Source: Paragordius varius
Lineage: Eukaryota > Nematomorpha
Direction of reading: 5' to 3'
DNA: 64,000 bases
Assembly: GCA_964247055.1 (NCBI GenBank)
Contig: OZ176053.1
Span: forward strand, 2,852,001-2,916,000
A program made the position numbers and the translations under genes. Positions 33,900 to 46,224 of this stretch are shown piece by piece. Position 1 is the first letter of the stretch. Each line of letters opens with the position of its first letter. Under the pieces are notes generated by a model. That model was not told the origin of the DNA, did no database searches, and saw nothing but the letters and a program-made list of their open reading frames with translations.

Positions 33900-35279
33900 T
33901 AAATTTGGCACATTTTAAAAAATTAAAATTATATATTTTAATAGCACTCGGGTTTAGAACCTATTTATGTAAAATGTTTATCTTGTCTGATTTATATGAG
34001 TAAATATAAATAAGTATTTATATCAATATGGATCTTTTAACAACACTATTACAACATGTTTGCTTTTAAACAGGATTGGGGCCGACAGCTTCCGAATCGT
34101 CGAGATGATTTATATTCAATTTAAAACACTCATTCTAACACTGCTTCCGAGATCGGGCGTTATGAAATATCCTGATAAAGTATATATATTCTGTTATAAG
34201 ATGTGTAAGGATTATCATGGTTTGGTTTGTTTACGAGTAGAAAGTATCTACACGTTTGTGTAAAATGCTTCATATCAGAAAATAAAAGAACATCTTTTTG
34301 GTGAAAGCTACAGGTTTCATTCTAAAAAATAAATATTTCATAAGCTAATAAAAACAAAACAATACAAAGATATATCTGTGCTCCAAAACATACGCGAAAA
34401 TTCTAAATTTAAACGATTTTAATTGTATTCTAAATCGGGATGGAAAAAGGTTTTTTAAAAAATAAGAAAAATTAAATTCATAATAAAATTAGTTTTGAAA
34501 TATGATTGGGTAAAAATACGCTTTATATGTTTTAAAAATTCTTTATCTACATAATTAATGATGTTAATTACTACTATCATCTCAGAATTTCCATTTAATA
34601 ATTTCTTAGTCCTCAAATTTAAAGATATAATTTTGTCTTAATCACACCATTTTGAAAAGAAACCTTTAAATCAAAATACTTGGATCGAAGGAAATGATCA
34701 GAATCATCGGATTAAATAGAAAAGGTGATTTTAAAATCTTAAAACGTTTTACCATTTCCATCAGGCCTCAAAATTGTATGAAGTATTTTTTAAAAAAGTA
34801 TGCATTTATACAAATTATTTTAGCATATATAAAAATTTAGCAATTTAAATTTTTTATCGGAAATCTTGGCATTTTTGTGTTTCATTCTTAAACAACTAGC
34901 CGAAGGGCAAAAAATTGGACTTTCGGAGCATACATCTAAAAATAACTACTTTAAAAATAATGTTTTGGTTTTTACATGTAGTTTTTGATATATTTTGGTA
35001 ATTTATTGGCAACATTTAGCTTTCACAAAAAAACTTTATTTAAAAATGTGTGCTAATTCGCTATTTTCTGATATGGAGCCTTCACAAAGTGTAAAAAACT
35101 TTCTCTTAAGGCCCGAATCCAAAAGCCATGATGATCACAAGACATTTTCATAAGGATATTGTTTATAGACATCGTGCAATTGCTCGATATCAAGGAATCG
35201 CAATATCAGTGCACAAACTGTGCATATATCGGGGATAAAATTAATAATGTAAAAAAGCTGACTATACAAATTAATCTTA

Positions 35280-35515
35280 AAACCAACTTCTTAGAAGTAA
35301 CTCTAAAAAATCCTTAACATATTTTGGCCTTGTCATGTGATCGAATTCTTTAGGAAAGACACAATGTTTTGGAAGGAAAAAGGAAACAAGGCCGACCACC
35401 TATGAGGTGGTTACACATGATTAAAGATGAGACAAGATAATATTGATTAGCGGTAAACATAGAAAGAAGTCGAAATCAATAGTGAAAACTATTACAAAAA
35501 AGTCGTTCCTTTTGA
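35280..35515 (+). mobile_element. LINE 3' fragment (RTE-type), copy 3
   Basis: Frames here read LTYFGLVM and then EGKRKQGRPPMRWLHMIKDE, the conserved C-terminal end of RTE/BovB-type reverse transcriptase ORFs (K.KYFGHV.R ... GKRKRGRP..RW.D.I). The copy is interrupted by stops and a frame change; no reverse transcriptase core is present. Confidence 0.7.
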
Positions 35516-35692
35516 ATAATTTAAAAAAATTTACAATTATTTTATGCCAACTGTTTTTATCTATAAATCGCAAACTTTGCACACATTAATTAAATTAAAT
35601 TTTTTAAGGAAAATGTGTTCTAAAAAATATCATTACAGTGCGTCCAAATCGAGGGCTTTAAAAAACATCCTGATGTGTTTATATATTCTAAC

Positions 35693-35765
35693 ACAGGAGT
35701 GTCCAACGCAAATGGTTAGAAGAGCCACATTTTTGACCTCAAAAATTCGAAAAACCACATTTGAA
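35693..35765. mobile_element. hAT-like terminal sequence (tentative)
   Basis: CAGGAGTGTCCAACGCAAAT followed by AGAGCCACATTTTTGACC resembles hAT terminal inverted repeats of the CAGGGGTGTCCAAC type. The opposite terminus was not found, so the element's extent is unknown. Confidence 0.3.
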
Positions 35766-36929
35766 TTAATATATATCAAAACATATATATCAATTTATTA
35801 TTATATAAACATATAAAGATGTGTTAATTTTCATATAAATAACAAAGTAACAAGTAAAAATATTATAATATTGCTAAATTTGCTGTTATATTGTAATAAT
35901 ATGTGTAAAAAGAAAAAATTTGATGAAATGCATGGACAAATAAAACAAATGTTAAATATATCTCCCTTAGATGAAGCACAAATATAGAATATATCACAAT
36001 ATATTCTATTCGAGAAACTGATGAATTTTTTTACAGACAACTTAAACTTACCCCACTATTCCTGCTGAACTGTGTTTAACATGCAAAAATATAAAGAAAA
36101 TATTAGAAATATGTATTACCAAGGGATCTTTTATAATTGTATAAAAATAAAATCCGACGTCTTAATAAAGATCAATATTAACTATGGCACTGCTTGTTTC
36201 ACCTAGATTTGAACCTATTACTTTAACAATGACCTATATGGTTAGAAATAGAGTCATTTTTATATAGTCAGTTCCTTTAATTATAAACTAAAGATCTATT
36301 GAAAGATAATCACATCGGTGATTCAAATAAATGTTAACATAAATATGTTAACATAATGTAATGATTTAAATCAAGAAATTAAGTTCCGCAAAAATAATAT
36401 CTCAAAAATGACTATAACTCCCCAAGTAAAAAAAATTACCATTTGTGAATCAATGCTAAAAATTCCAATAATATGGGTATTGCTATATTAAAAATAGACA
36501 TGGTTTTCAAAAACATAGTTCTTTCACTAAATAATTACCAAGAAAGTGTACCGGTGACAAGTCTTTTTCCAAAAAAATTTTTTTAAAGAGACACTTAAAA
36601 TTTTTATAGAGGCCCCGTTCTAATAGATAGATATATAGTTATTCTAATTTTGGTTTTGGGGCTTACGAGTGATATAGCACTTTTGTGGTAATTGCTCGAT
36701 ATCGTAAGAATGCAAAATTAGCGCATATTTTTGAATTTTTTTTGATAAAACTAAATTCTCTATTGCAAAAAATATCATTAAATTGTTAGGTCCATATGTT
36801 CGGAGAAGGGTCGTACCCACTTTATCTTGATAGTATAGATCCTAAATTAAACCTATTTAATCTCTTCTTATTGCCGACGGCATTTTAACTCCCTTCATCC
36901 TTTATTATCTTCCTCCCGAGATACACCTG

Positions 36930-37200
36930 ATTGGCATGTGCCTCAAAATGAAATTATCATACTTTGGTCACATTACCAGATCTAATGACTTGGAATTCCA
37001 ACTAATGACAGGCAAGGTTGAAGGACTAAGGAAACGTGGACGCTGCAAGATGCGCTGGATCGAAAACCTATTCAAAGAAACCAATCTCTCTTTACAACAG
37101 CTAACATCACTCGCTTACAATCGAAAAAACTGGAGAAAATATACCTTCGAAAAAGCAATAAATCGACAACGATCTTTGCTATAATAATAATAATAATTAT
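36930..37200 (+). mobile_element. LINE 3' fragment (RTE-type), copy 2, with (TAA)n tail
   Basis: Encodes KLSYFGHITRSNDLEFQLMT then GLRKRGRCKMRWIENLFKET, the C-terminal tail of an RTE-type reverse transcriptase, 82 codons open from 36936. It ends in a TAATAATAATAATAAT tail, a typical RTE-type 3' microsatellite. 5'-truncated. The next LINE copy begins about 60 bp downstream. Confidence 0.8.
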
Positions 37201-37261
37201 CCATCATTGCTATTATTTTTTTTGTATTATTTTTCATATAAAACTATTTACATTTTATATT

Positions 37262-40150
37262 AAATCCTCTCATAATTGTGTTACTATTTTGGACTCCTAT
37301 AAATTCTCCCATTAAATATTCTAAAAATGGAAATCTAAATTTGCAGGGATACTCCCTACCAAAATTCAGACTTCTCCAGTTAGCCATGAAAAACCACACT
37401 ATTCCAATTATTGGATTATCGGAAACCCATATAATGAACAATGGATATATAATCGATAACAACTATATATTATACCATTCCGGCCATCCCAATCTCAGAA
37501 GATACGGTACAGGCATCATTATTCACAAATCTTTTGCTTCATTCGCTGACGAACCCAATTTTATCGATAGAATCATTAAAATTCATTCAATACACTTCCA
37601 TCGAAACTTAATTTGATCCAAGCATATGCTCCTACCAGCAATTCCTCAGAGGAAGATATTGAACAATTCTACTCTCAGCTTCATAACACAGTCATAAGCT
37701 GCAACAAAAACGAAATAATAATAATATCTGGAGACCTTAACGCTACCCTGGGTTTTTAGGTTGAATGTAATGTCACTGGTGGATTTGGTCTTGAGAAATC
37801 TCCGTGGTGACAAATTAATTGAATTTTGTGTAGACCACAAACTTGACATTACCAATACCTTTTTTGATATTCCCCTCAGAAGAAGATATACGTGGGTTTC
37901 TCCAAAAAATAACCGTTCACGAATTGACTTTATCCTCATCCAACAAAAATGGCTCAAATTCATTATAGGAGCTAAAACTTTCCCAGGAATCGTAATAGAC
38001 TCCGATCATCAACTTCTAGCTATTAAACTTAAATTTAAGTTAGGAACTGAATTACCACAGAAAAAAACTTACAACCGCTTCGACTTTTCCAATGTTACAA
38101 GTGAATTAATATTCAAACTAAATACTCCCCTAAGTAATATTAATACTAATAATCTGAACGTGAACAACCACTGGCATCAGACCTTGACTGCAATCAACGA
38201 ACTATAATACCCAAGCACTTCCCACTCCAACGAAAACATTCGCACAATCCGTGCCTCTCAAATGCTTCTATTGTCTGGCCAATAAACGGAGATTGGCCAA
38301 AATAAGCAACAACATTACTGATTACCGCACATTAAATACTCAATTCAAGATACAATCCAAGATTGATATCAATTTACACTACCTAAATATTTGCAAAGAA
38401 TTAGAACTGGCTCACGCCAAAGGCCAGAACATATACCAAAAACTACATTTACTTGTCCCTCACAACTCCAAAAATCTGAGGAACATAAGCAACAGGAATA
38501 ATGTAATATTAACAAATAAAAATGAAATTATCAAACGCTGGGAAGAATTCGGTACTTCTCTTTATCATATCGACTCTAGTCCACATTCATCCATCGGCAC
38601 ATTCCTTAAAGATTCTGAACTTGGTCCCCCAATTTTACCTGATGAAGTTCAATACGCCTTAAAACAATTTTCATCCTCCAACTCCTTAGGTTACAATGAT
38701 ATTTCAATAAAAATTCTACACACGATCCCCCTCTACTTCTTAACTGATCTTTTACAAAAAAGTTTTTCAAACCTGTATTTGGCCGGATGATTGGATTCAA
38801 TCTTTTCTCCTACCCCTTTTTAAAAAGAAAAACCCCCATCTCTGTCAGAACTATTTGATCGCTATCACTAATAAACTATCCAAACTTCTTCTCAAGATTA
38901 TACTCAAAAGAATATCATCCTCACTGGACTTTGAAATATCTGAGGCGCAAGCTGGCTTTAGAGCAAAGAGAAACACTGCTAATCACATAGTTAATCTTAA
39001 TACAATAATTCGAAGATACAATGAATTTGGGAAAAGTTTATACTGCTGCTTTTTAGACTTCAGCATGGCATTTGATACAGTCAAAAACGACTGCCTATGG
39101 AGCATATCACGATTCTCCGGAGTTTCCCCGCACATAATACTCTTGCTTCAATCGCTATATTCTAGACAAACAGCTGCGATTAAAACCCAATTCGGTCCCA
39201 CCGACTGGTTTCCTATCCTCAGAGGTGTGAGACAAGGATGTGTCCCTTCTCCCCTCCTATTTAACTTATACACAGAAACATTAATACGCAATTGTAACTT
39301 TCCCCAACATATTGGGGCACGGATCGGTGGTCTTACTATTTGCAATCTCCGGTACGCCGACGACACCAACCTCTTGTCAGAATCCCACACGGACATGACC
39401 TATTTTTTTAATAATCTCACCATCGAAGCAAGTTTGATGGGTCTTAAGCTGAACCCAGCTATATCTAAAATAATGATCCTAAACGCTCCACAACTACCAT
39501 TTACAATCAATAACTCCTCTATCGAACTAACTGATCACTGTAAAAATTTAGGCTCCTTAATTACATTCGACGGTGGCTCGGATCCCGACATACGAGCACG
39601 GCTAGCATTGGGACATGCTACTATGGGTAAATTGTCCAAAATTTTGAACTCATCGGTCATAAGATTTACAACCAAACTTGCCATCCTGAAGGCGATGAAA
39701 TACCCCGTGGCAATTTATGGGTCCGAATCATGGATATGCAAATCCATTGACAAAGCCCGCATAAACTCTTTTCAAATGGGTGCTTTCGGAAAATATTAAG
39801 AATCTCCTGGAAAGCCCACATCTCCAATTCTTATATCCTCAACCTCATCAAACCCAAATTTTTACTTCACGATTTAATAATCTTCAAACAGCTAAAATAT
39901 CTGGGTCATATCCTGCGATCCGACTCGCTAGAAAAAAGCATACTCTTTGGGTTGGTAGATGGCACCCGCAGAAAGGGCCGACCCAAAAAGCGGTGGATCA
40001 ACATGCTTAAATCAATATCAAACCGAACTTTTACTCATTTGTTGAGAGAATCACAGGATCGTCAAAAATGGAGAACACTAATTTATGAGAAAGCCAAAAG
40101 TCACTATATGTATGCTTATAACAACAACATATGATACAACTAGAAAAGCA
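37262..40150 (+). mobile_element. RTE/BovB-like LINE, nearly full length but inactivated
   Basis: Non-LTR retrotransposon encoding an apurinic endonuclease and reverse transcriptase. Endonuclease motifs: IPIIGLSETHI (about 37401), GTGIIIHKS (about 37506), ISGDLNATLG (37726-37755, another frame), RRRYTWVSPKNNRSRIDFIL and IDSDHQLLAIKL (about 37875-38030). Reverse transcriptase motifs, mainly in the open stretch 38855-39799: ISEAQAGFRAKRNTANHI, CCFLDFSMAFDTV, GVRQGCVPSPLLFNLYTE and the catalytic YADD at 39353-39364. The C-terminal RTE tail LKYLGHILRSD / GTRRKGRPKKRWINML follows in shifted frames (39880-40134). At least four breaks interrupt the ORF. Clade assignment as RTE/BovB-like rests on the YGSESW and GRPKKRW tail and on similarity to proteins annotated craniofacial-development-protein-2-like; CR1-type is a less likely alternative. 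Confidence 0.88.
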
Positions 40151-42985
40151 AACTATAAAACTTAATTTTCAGATATAGCCTCCGAAAGTCTCAAATCTTT
40201 GGCCCCTTGTAAAACGGGATAGTTATCTTAACATAAACTCAAAAATTCTGAGATTTCACCATAAATTTTTATTTGTTAAATTATAGCCACGAAAAAATAT
40301 TGAAAAAATACATTTGTCAAAAAAAATTGAGGATAATTTTGTTGGAGCGTTCGTTCTTAATATTTTTTGAAGCATGATGAAAGGGTATAAAAAAGCTTTA
40401 TATGATATAAACACTTTTTCAATATAACTCGATGATGCTGAACATTTATACACCGTCGTTTTAATTTCGATTAAAATGTTGTGTCTTAAATGTTAAATTT
40501 AACAAAAATTACCCATATTTTAAAACAAACTAACCTTTAAATTAATAATCTGGGGTATTATAATTATCAGGACCACCGAAGTGTTTATATAATATTTTAA
40601 GTGTTTTTATACCGTTATGATTTTAAACCATAAAAGTCGATTAACCAATCCTATAAATTAATTTTTTTGGAAAAAACTCTTTTTGATGTCAAAAATTTAA
40701 GATATATAAAACCTACTTTCGAAGAAAACCTGCCCATTATCCATTAAGAATTTCGGGGGATTATTTAAAATCCAAACATAAGACATCAAAGCAATAATTT
40801 TCCTCGTTATTGCTATTTGGATTACTTATTAAAAAAAAATTCTTAAATTTACCATTATTTTATGTATATGTTTTTGCAAATTATGGGTTTTGCGAGGTGG
40901 AACCTTGATTTACGTAAATAAAATTTGTATTTATTTTTTGATAAATAACTTAATTTAATTGGTAAGTGATGTGTTTTAAAAAATTCACGTAAATTTAATT
41001 TTACGGCGGGCCGCACAAAAAATTTCGGGCAAATGTTTCTGATAAAACTGGATAATTAGGAATTTTTTTGGTAAAAATAATTTATATTATTTTTGTAATA
41101 GTTTAATATTATATAAATTTTTAAAATATTCGGTTCGCAATTGCATATTCTTACATAATTATTTTTAATTTAATATATATAAAATTAAATACGCCATCTA
41201 ATTATTCCATAAAGGTTATGGTTGTATCGCACATTTTTTATATAAAACACAAAGGCATATAAAAAATTTTGATTTTTAGGGAAATCTATGTTTATTAAAA
41301 TATATTTCATAGAGGTTACTTATTAATGTATATAAAATTTCCAGAATGGGAAATGCATTCGAAACAAATATTAAGGTGTATAATATTGATCATTATGGAG
41401 ATTCATTAGATGCGCCGAATAATATCATGTTATATTTTGTGCAAAATATTTTAGGATTATTTTGCACAAACCATAATAATACGGACGTAACGGCTAAGCA
41501 CAAGGGAAATTTAATAATGATTGGATTATGGGCTAATAGTGATAAAGATATTTTTATTATGATTAATATGGATATGGTTTTGCCGATTTCTTGTAAAAAA
41601 AGAAAAATTTAAAAATATTTGTTAGAACGAGGGAAGGTTTATTTTTATTTTTTACCAAAATTAGCATAACATTAAGTGAAGCCCTTCGCAGAATTGAAAT
41701 AAAAAAGGGACTTACTTTAATTCCTTTTTTCCAATATAGTTTAAAACAATTATCTAATCCTATTCTCATAGCTTGCTAAATCTTAGGTAGGCTACCTTAT
41801 GTTATATGGTGAGGGACGTATTTGTAGAATGGGGCTCAAACCATAGGTTAATTAACAGCGCTAGACTAAATTTTTGGCCTGAAAATGGTAAAATTATAAA
41901 GCCATTCATTAATCAATATGTAATAATTAGACACAATTTTTCTATATGGAGCGAGTTTTTCTGAGACTCATGACTTAAATTTTTGCCTATGGTAGAAATA
42001 TATCACCTATATTATAGAGTCAAAACTAATCCAAGAAAGGCGATGGGACTTGTTATTTTATATGAGGTGCTGAAGCTCTAACAAGCGGAAATTTTTTAAG
42101 AAGCACCAAACTATACTTGCTTTTTCTGAGAATAAATATAATTTTGTCGAAATATTTATACACAACAAGGTTGAAGAAAGTGCCTTGATTATGTGCATTT
42201 AACAACGAAAAATGATTACTTTTAACTTTGTCATAAAATTGTCTTAAAGCTAACATGCTAATTTCTAAAAAAATCCCATTTTTACGGTCTAAAAAGAAGT
42301 GTTTCGGAAGATCACAGAGTATTAAAATAATGAACACAAATAAAATTGAGGTTGAATTTAGCTAATATCAAGGGAATTATATTAAAAATAATAAAACGTT
42401 AATAAAATTAGGGTTATTAAAATATCAATTTTATTTTACCATTGTAAGCACCAAATTTGCGTTTTAGAACATAACACCGTGGTTGTAAAAATTTGTTTAA
42501 TGAACTTAAGTCCAACAACCAAAAGCACAAAATGTCTGATAAATTTTCCGTCAGAATATTTTTATACACAAACTAACATAATTTTTCAAATGTTTTTTTG
42601 AAACTCTCACTATCCGCCAAACCCAATCAATTAGTCGTACATTTAGACTCAAATGAAACATGTTGCAACACTTGAAAAATTTCCAAAAAATATTGTTTAT
42701 TGACAGTTTAAATATTTTATGATTTCCAACCAGGGATAGTACTACTACGTTGGTTATTAACATATGCAAATATCAATAAAATTACATAGGATAAAATTCA
42801 CATACGTAGATTTCAAGCATGATATAAAAATTTAAACAGCATTAAGACTAAAAACTTGAATTTACATATAAACAATACATAACAGCATGTTAAAAAAATC
42901 AGAATAAAACCCCAACATTTATTCGTTTTAACGCTTTTAAAAAATAACTAATCCTATAGTTTAACAAACAAATTATTTTAAAAGA

Positions 42986-42991
42986 TTTATT
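42986..42991 (-). terminator. Poly(A) signal of RpL13
   Basis: AATAAA on the minus strand, 24 bp beyond the RpL13 stop codon. The very short distance fits the compact 3' end expected for a ribosomal protein gene. Confidence 0.55.
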
Positions 42992-43014
42992 TCAACAGCG
43001 AAAACATAAATAAA

Positions 43015-44056
43015 TTATTTTTTATTTTCCAAATCCTTGGCCTTTTTCTGTCGCATTCCGGCATATTTTTTGTCAGCTCTAGCCATTCTCAAAGTATTAT
43101 AGGGACTAAACGCCTTTTCTTCCTATAATATAAGTTATATGCTAAAGCATTACTTCTGTAATTGTTCGAGCCTTTTCCTTCTTAAAAGTATTCTTTATTG
43201 GCATTATCGTACCTTTATATTGAGTGGCCAATTTCAAATCCTCGGGCTAAATAATATGAAATTTTATTAATAAAAAGAATTTCAGATCGATTAATATATG
43301 TAAATATACAGTATTTTTTCGACGGCTAAATATTCATGAGAAAATTTAATTATTTTATAGTCATTTTTTAAAATATATATTAATTACATTAAAAATATTT
43401 TTCTGAGTTTCAAAATATCCATATAAATGGTTTGGCGGTTATAAAAAATTAGGGAAGGTTGATTTTAACTATTTAAGAGATATACCACACAACTTTATAT
43501 GATCTTTTCTTTTATAATTTAAAAATAATAAATATACCTTATTTTATACTAATAATATAATTAATTTAATTAAAAATGATAAGTTACAGGAGAATCGGTT
43601 TTCTTAGGCTTTTTCATATTCAGTGGGAAAAGAATAAGACGTGATTTATATTCCTTCAATCTTTGCACATTTATTTGTAAACCTTCTACTGAACGATTTT
43701 TCCTGCGATGATCAACGGCAATACCTATAGTACGAGCATATCTTTTTGGTATTTTTGCCGCCTAAAATATATTCAAAAAATGTAACCTTTAACTCTTCAA
43801 GTGAAAATCCCTTCCCAAGTCTAACCTTTTTGTTATATCTGATGGTTGGACAACGTACAACAGGCCTCAAAGGTCCAGCAGCTGGTCTTGGGGCTAATCT
43901 CCTGGCCTTTTCTAAACGCTTTCTAATATATTAAAAACATATAAACTTTAAGCGTCTTTGTTTCCTCATAGGTTGGTTGAACCATGTTTTTATACGCCTT
44001 TGCCAATCCTTATGAAAATGATTATCGGGAATCATATTATTGCGTTTAGCAGGCAT
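43015..44056 (-). CDS. RpL13: Ribosomal protein eL13 (RpL13), 5 exons
   Basis: Component of the large cytosolic ribosomal subunit. Exons in order: 44056-43947, 43922-43787, 43761-43588, 43246-43154, 43122-43015; 206 aa, close to human (211). Diagnostic stretches: [20 protein letters not shown] and [10 protein letters not shown] at the N terminus, [72 protein letters not shown], and a basic C terminus ending KAKDLENKK. The 24-, 25- and 31-nt introns would break the frame if retained, so they are real. The fourth is 341 nt. An AATAAA signal (minus strand, 42991-42986) lies 24 bp after the stop. Near-complete conservation indicates a functional gene. Confidence 0.97.
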
Positions 44057-46224
44057 GGTTAGTTACTGTGCACAGGTGAAGTGAATATATAAGGTGTATG
44101 GATTGTAAATTCTAAAAAAATATTTAAATTTTTTTATTTTTTTTCGACAATTCTAAATTTTGGGCATAAATTATAAAATGTCTATTTAAAGTTATTTGAT
44201 ATTATAAAATATTTGATTGTGAACTTTGACATACTGTATAGTAAATTGTCTGATAAAAATTTAGAATATTATCAAATAAATATGAATATATTACGCCTAT
44301 TAACAATATAAATTCATCATTTTAAATATTTGCATTGATACCGGAGCTCAACTGCTGGGAAAAAGGGTATTTTAAACCATAAAATTTACTTTTATTAATG
44401 ATTTTTATTAAATAGAAATACAATTAAGTTATAGTCAACTTATTTCGATATTGTAAAATCTAATAGTTTTATTATGTTAGCAACATAGTTATGGGCAGCC
44501 AGTTTTTTTTAATGTTTTAAAATGCAAATATTAGAAAATGTAATAGGATTTCGGTGCTTTTAATTTTAAAGTTAATAGCAGTGGAAAATGCTATTCAAAA
44601 TTCATGCGAGCAATTCTCGATGATCAAATATTTAAATTGTAAGGCCTAAGACGCACTTTTAGACTCTTGATAATTTTCTATTAGATAATATTTTTCATCA
44701 AAGATTTTGTGTGCCTTTTATCCATAAAGATATTTGCGCTATCATTAAGATATTTTTCCATTATAAAACATAGTAAGAGAGTTAATTCGAAAGTTAAAAT
44801 GTGAACCTTTTTACCAAACATTTTTTATCAAATTCTTATCCAGAAATACAGGACTATGTCCAATAAGAATTTTTTTAATATCATTTTTCGAAAATATTTT
44901 GTGACTGTTAAAAGATGAAATAGACTTTTTTCACCAAGTACTCCGTTATCTTTTGGGGCAGTTGTTTATTACAGAGCACATTAAATGAATATTAAAAATA
45001 TTTAAGGTATTAAGGCGAATTTAAATTTATGCTTTCTATAATCTTTTAAGGGCATTATCATACTAATTTTTTAATAAAAATCTAAAATAGAAATCCTCAT
45101 ATCAAACTTTTTTGCCGCCATTTTCTATTCTCTATTTTTTAAAATCTCTAATGCAATAGGCAAATAAATCTATATTATAATATAAAGTGTAAAAAATTAT
45201 AAGAAGCTTTAAGACTACAGCATGCGTTTAAATAGTGTTTTTGAGCCCTCCATTTTTAGATTTATAAGTCACAATTCTAGGTATATTTTTCGAATATATG
45301 AGAACATTTGTAAATTATATCTAACCCAAAAGAAATTTCAAAACATTAATTACAAAATTAATCTTTGGTATATAAAACTTCCCTAAAAGTTAAACTAGAA
45401 AAAAATGAAAGAGTCATTTATTAATAGATAGTTATTAATTTTTATATTTCAATCGATTGGGGGAAAACAATTTCAGAAGAATAATCACAAATCTTTCAAT
45501 TATTTTATTTGATTCTAATCGATTATAAGTATAATTAAATAAAATTAAGTAACAAATACAGTTTGGCACAAATAACACCCCTCTTTTATATTAAAAATTA
45601 TTCTTAACATTTTTTAACACTTAGATACAACACACACATTTCAGTCCTTCGATTCAAATTGGGGTAGTTGAATACTCCAGGCCTGTTTAAAATTAAATAA
45701 TTTAAAAAATATGTAGGGTGAATTGAAACCATCGCAAATATTTGCACATTTATAACATATAACCGAAATATATATAAAATTTCATTCAAAATATACTTGA
45801 TATTATTTATTTTTAGGTAAAACCTCAAGGTAAACATTTCGACAACCTGACATGTGTGCATTAGCTAAATTAAAAAATATTACAAAATAAACCAATTTTT
45901 CTGTTTCCATCAACGTTAGATCCAAATGATAAATTAGCTTTCATTTTAGCTTTAAAATCAAATAAACACAATATTTAAAAATGTTGTAAAATAAACGGCG
46001 TCGAAGTAGTTTGATATAAAACTTTTTTTTTAAACCAAATTTTATTTAAATATTTGGGCTTATATAATTTTGATAAAGATGGAAGCATAAATCTAAATTA
46101 GACCGTTTGTATTAAAAACTTTAACTTAAATATAGTCTGGGGTATTTAGATACCCTAATTTGAATGGAAGTGTTTAAGTCTGCCAAATTGATTATCTTAA
46201 CACATGTTTATATTCATGTATTAA
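44057..46224. other. Intergenic between divergent RpL13 and MARCHF6
   Basis: Must contain both promoters. Holds a diverged dispersed repeat (44950-45450, related to 14600-15170) and a hairpin MITE (45617-46173) ending only about 50 bp before the MARCHF6 start codon. No exon recognised. Confidence 0.6.
45617..46173. mobile_element. Hairpin MITE (GGGGTA family), copy C
   Basis: Starts ACACTTAGATACAACACACA, then CCTTCGATTCAAATTGGGGT; ends TACCCTAATTTGAATGGAAG then TGT. About 557 bp, intact at both ends, with TA on the left side. It ends about 50 bp upstream of the MARCHF6 start codon, so it probably lies in the promoter or 5' leader. Confidence 0.75.

Larger units (their letters stand above)
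31541..43014. other. Gene-free repeat-rich block between the RNF8-type gene and RpL13
   Basis: No host gene can be supported across about 11.5 kb. Contents: nested hairpin MITEs (32796-33899), a third LINE tail (about 35280-35515), a hAT-like end near 35693, a 5'-truncated LINE tail (about 36930-37200) and a nearly complete broken LINE (37262-40134). The stretches 31541-32795 and 40150-43014 show only low-complexity DNA and short chance frames (e.g. 41346-41612, 42053-42337) without recognisable motifs. Confidence 0.65.

Noticed and set aside
34060-34263. 67-codon frame in a locally G+C-richer patch
   Set aside because: No family motif and no splice-linked neighbour; could be an old repeat fragment.
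36178-36245. Minus-strand AGGTTCAAATCTAGG resembling a tRNA B box
   Set aside because: No convincing A box or cloverleaf; treated as chance or a very old SINE trace.
41346-41612. 88-codon open frame beginning MGNAFETNIKVYNIDHYG
   Set aside because: Reasonable composition but no recognisable domain, no neighbouring exons with matching phase, and similar chance frames are expected at this length.
41776-41870. Minus-strand GGTTTGAGCCCC near a possible A box
   Set aside because: The B box deviates at key positions and no tRNA fold is apparent.
42053-42337. 94-codon minus-strand frame with a transposase-like feel (RQFYDKVKSNHFSLLNAH)
   Set aside because: No catalytic motif, no terminal repeats and no homologous frame nearby; kept as unassigned.
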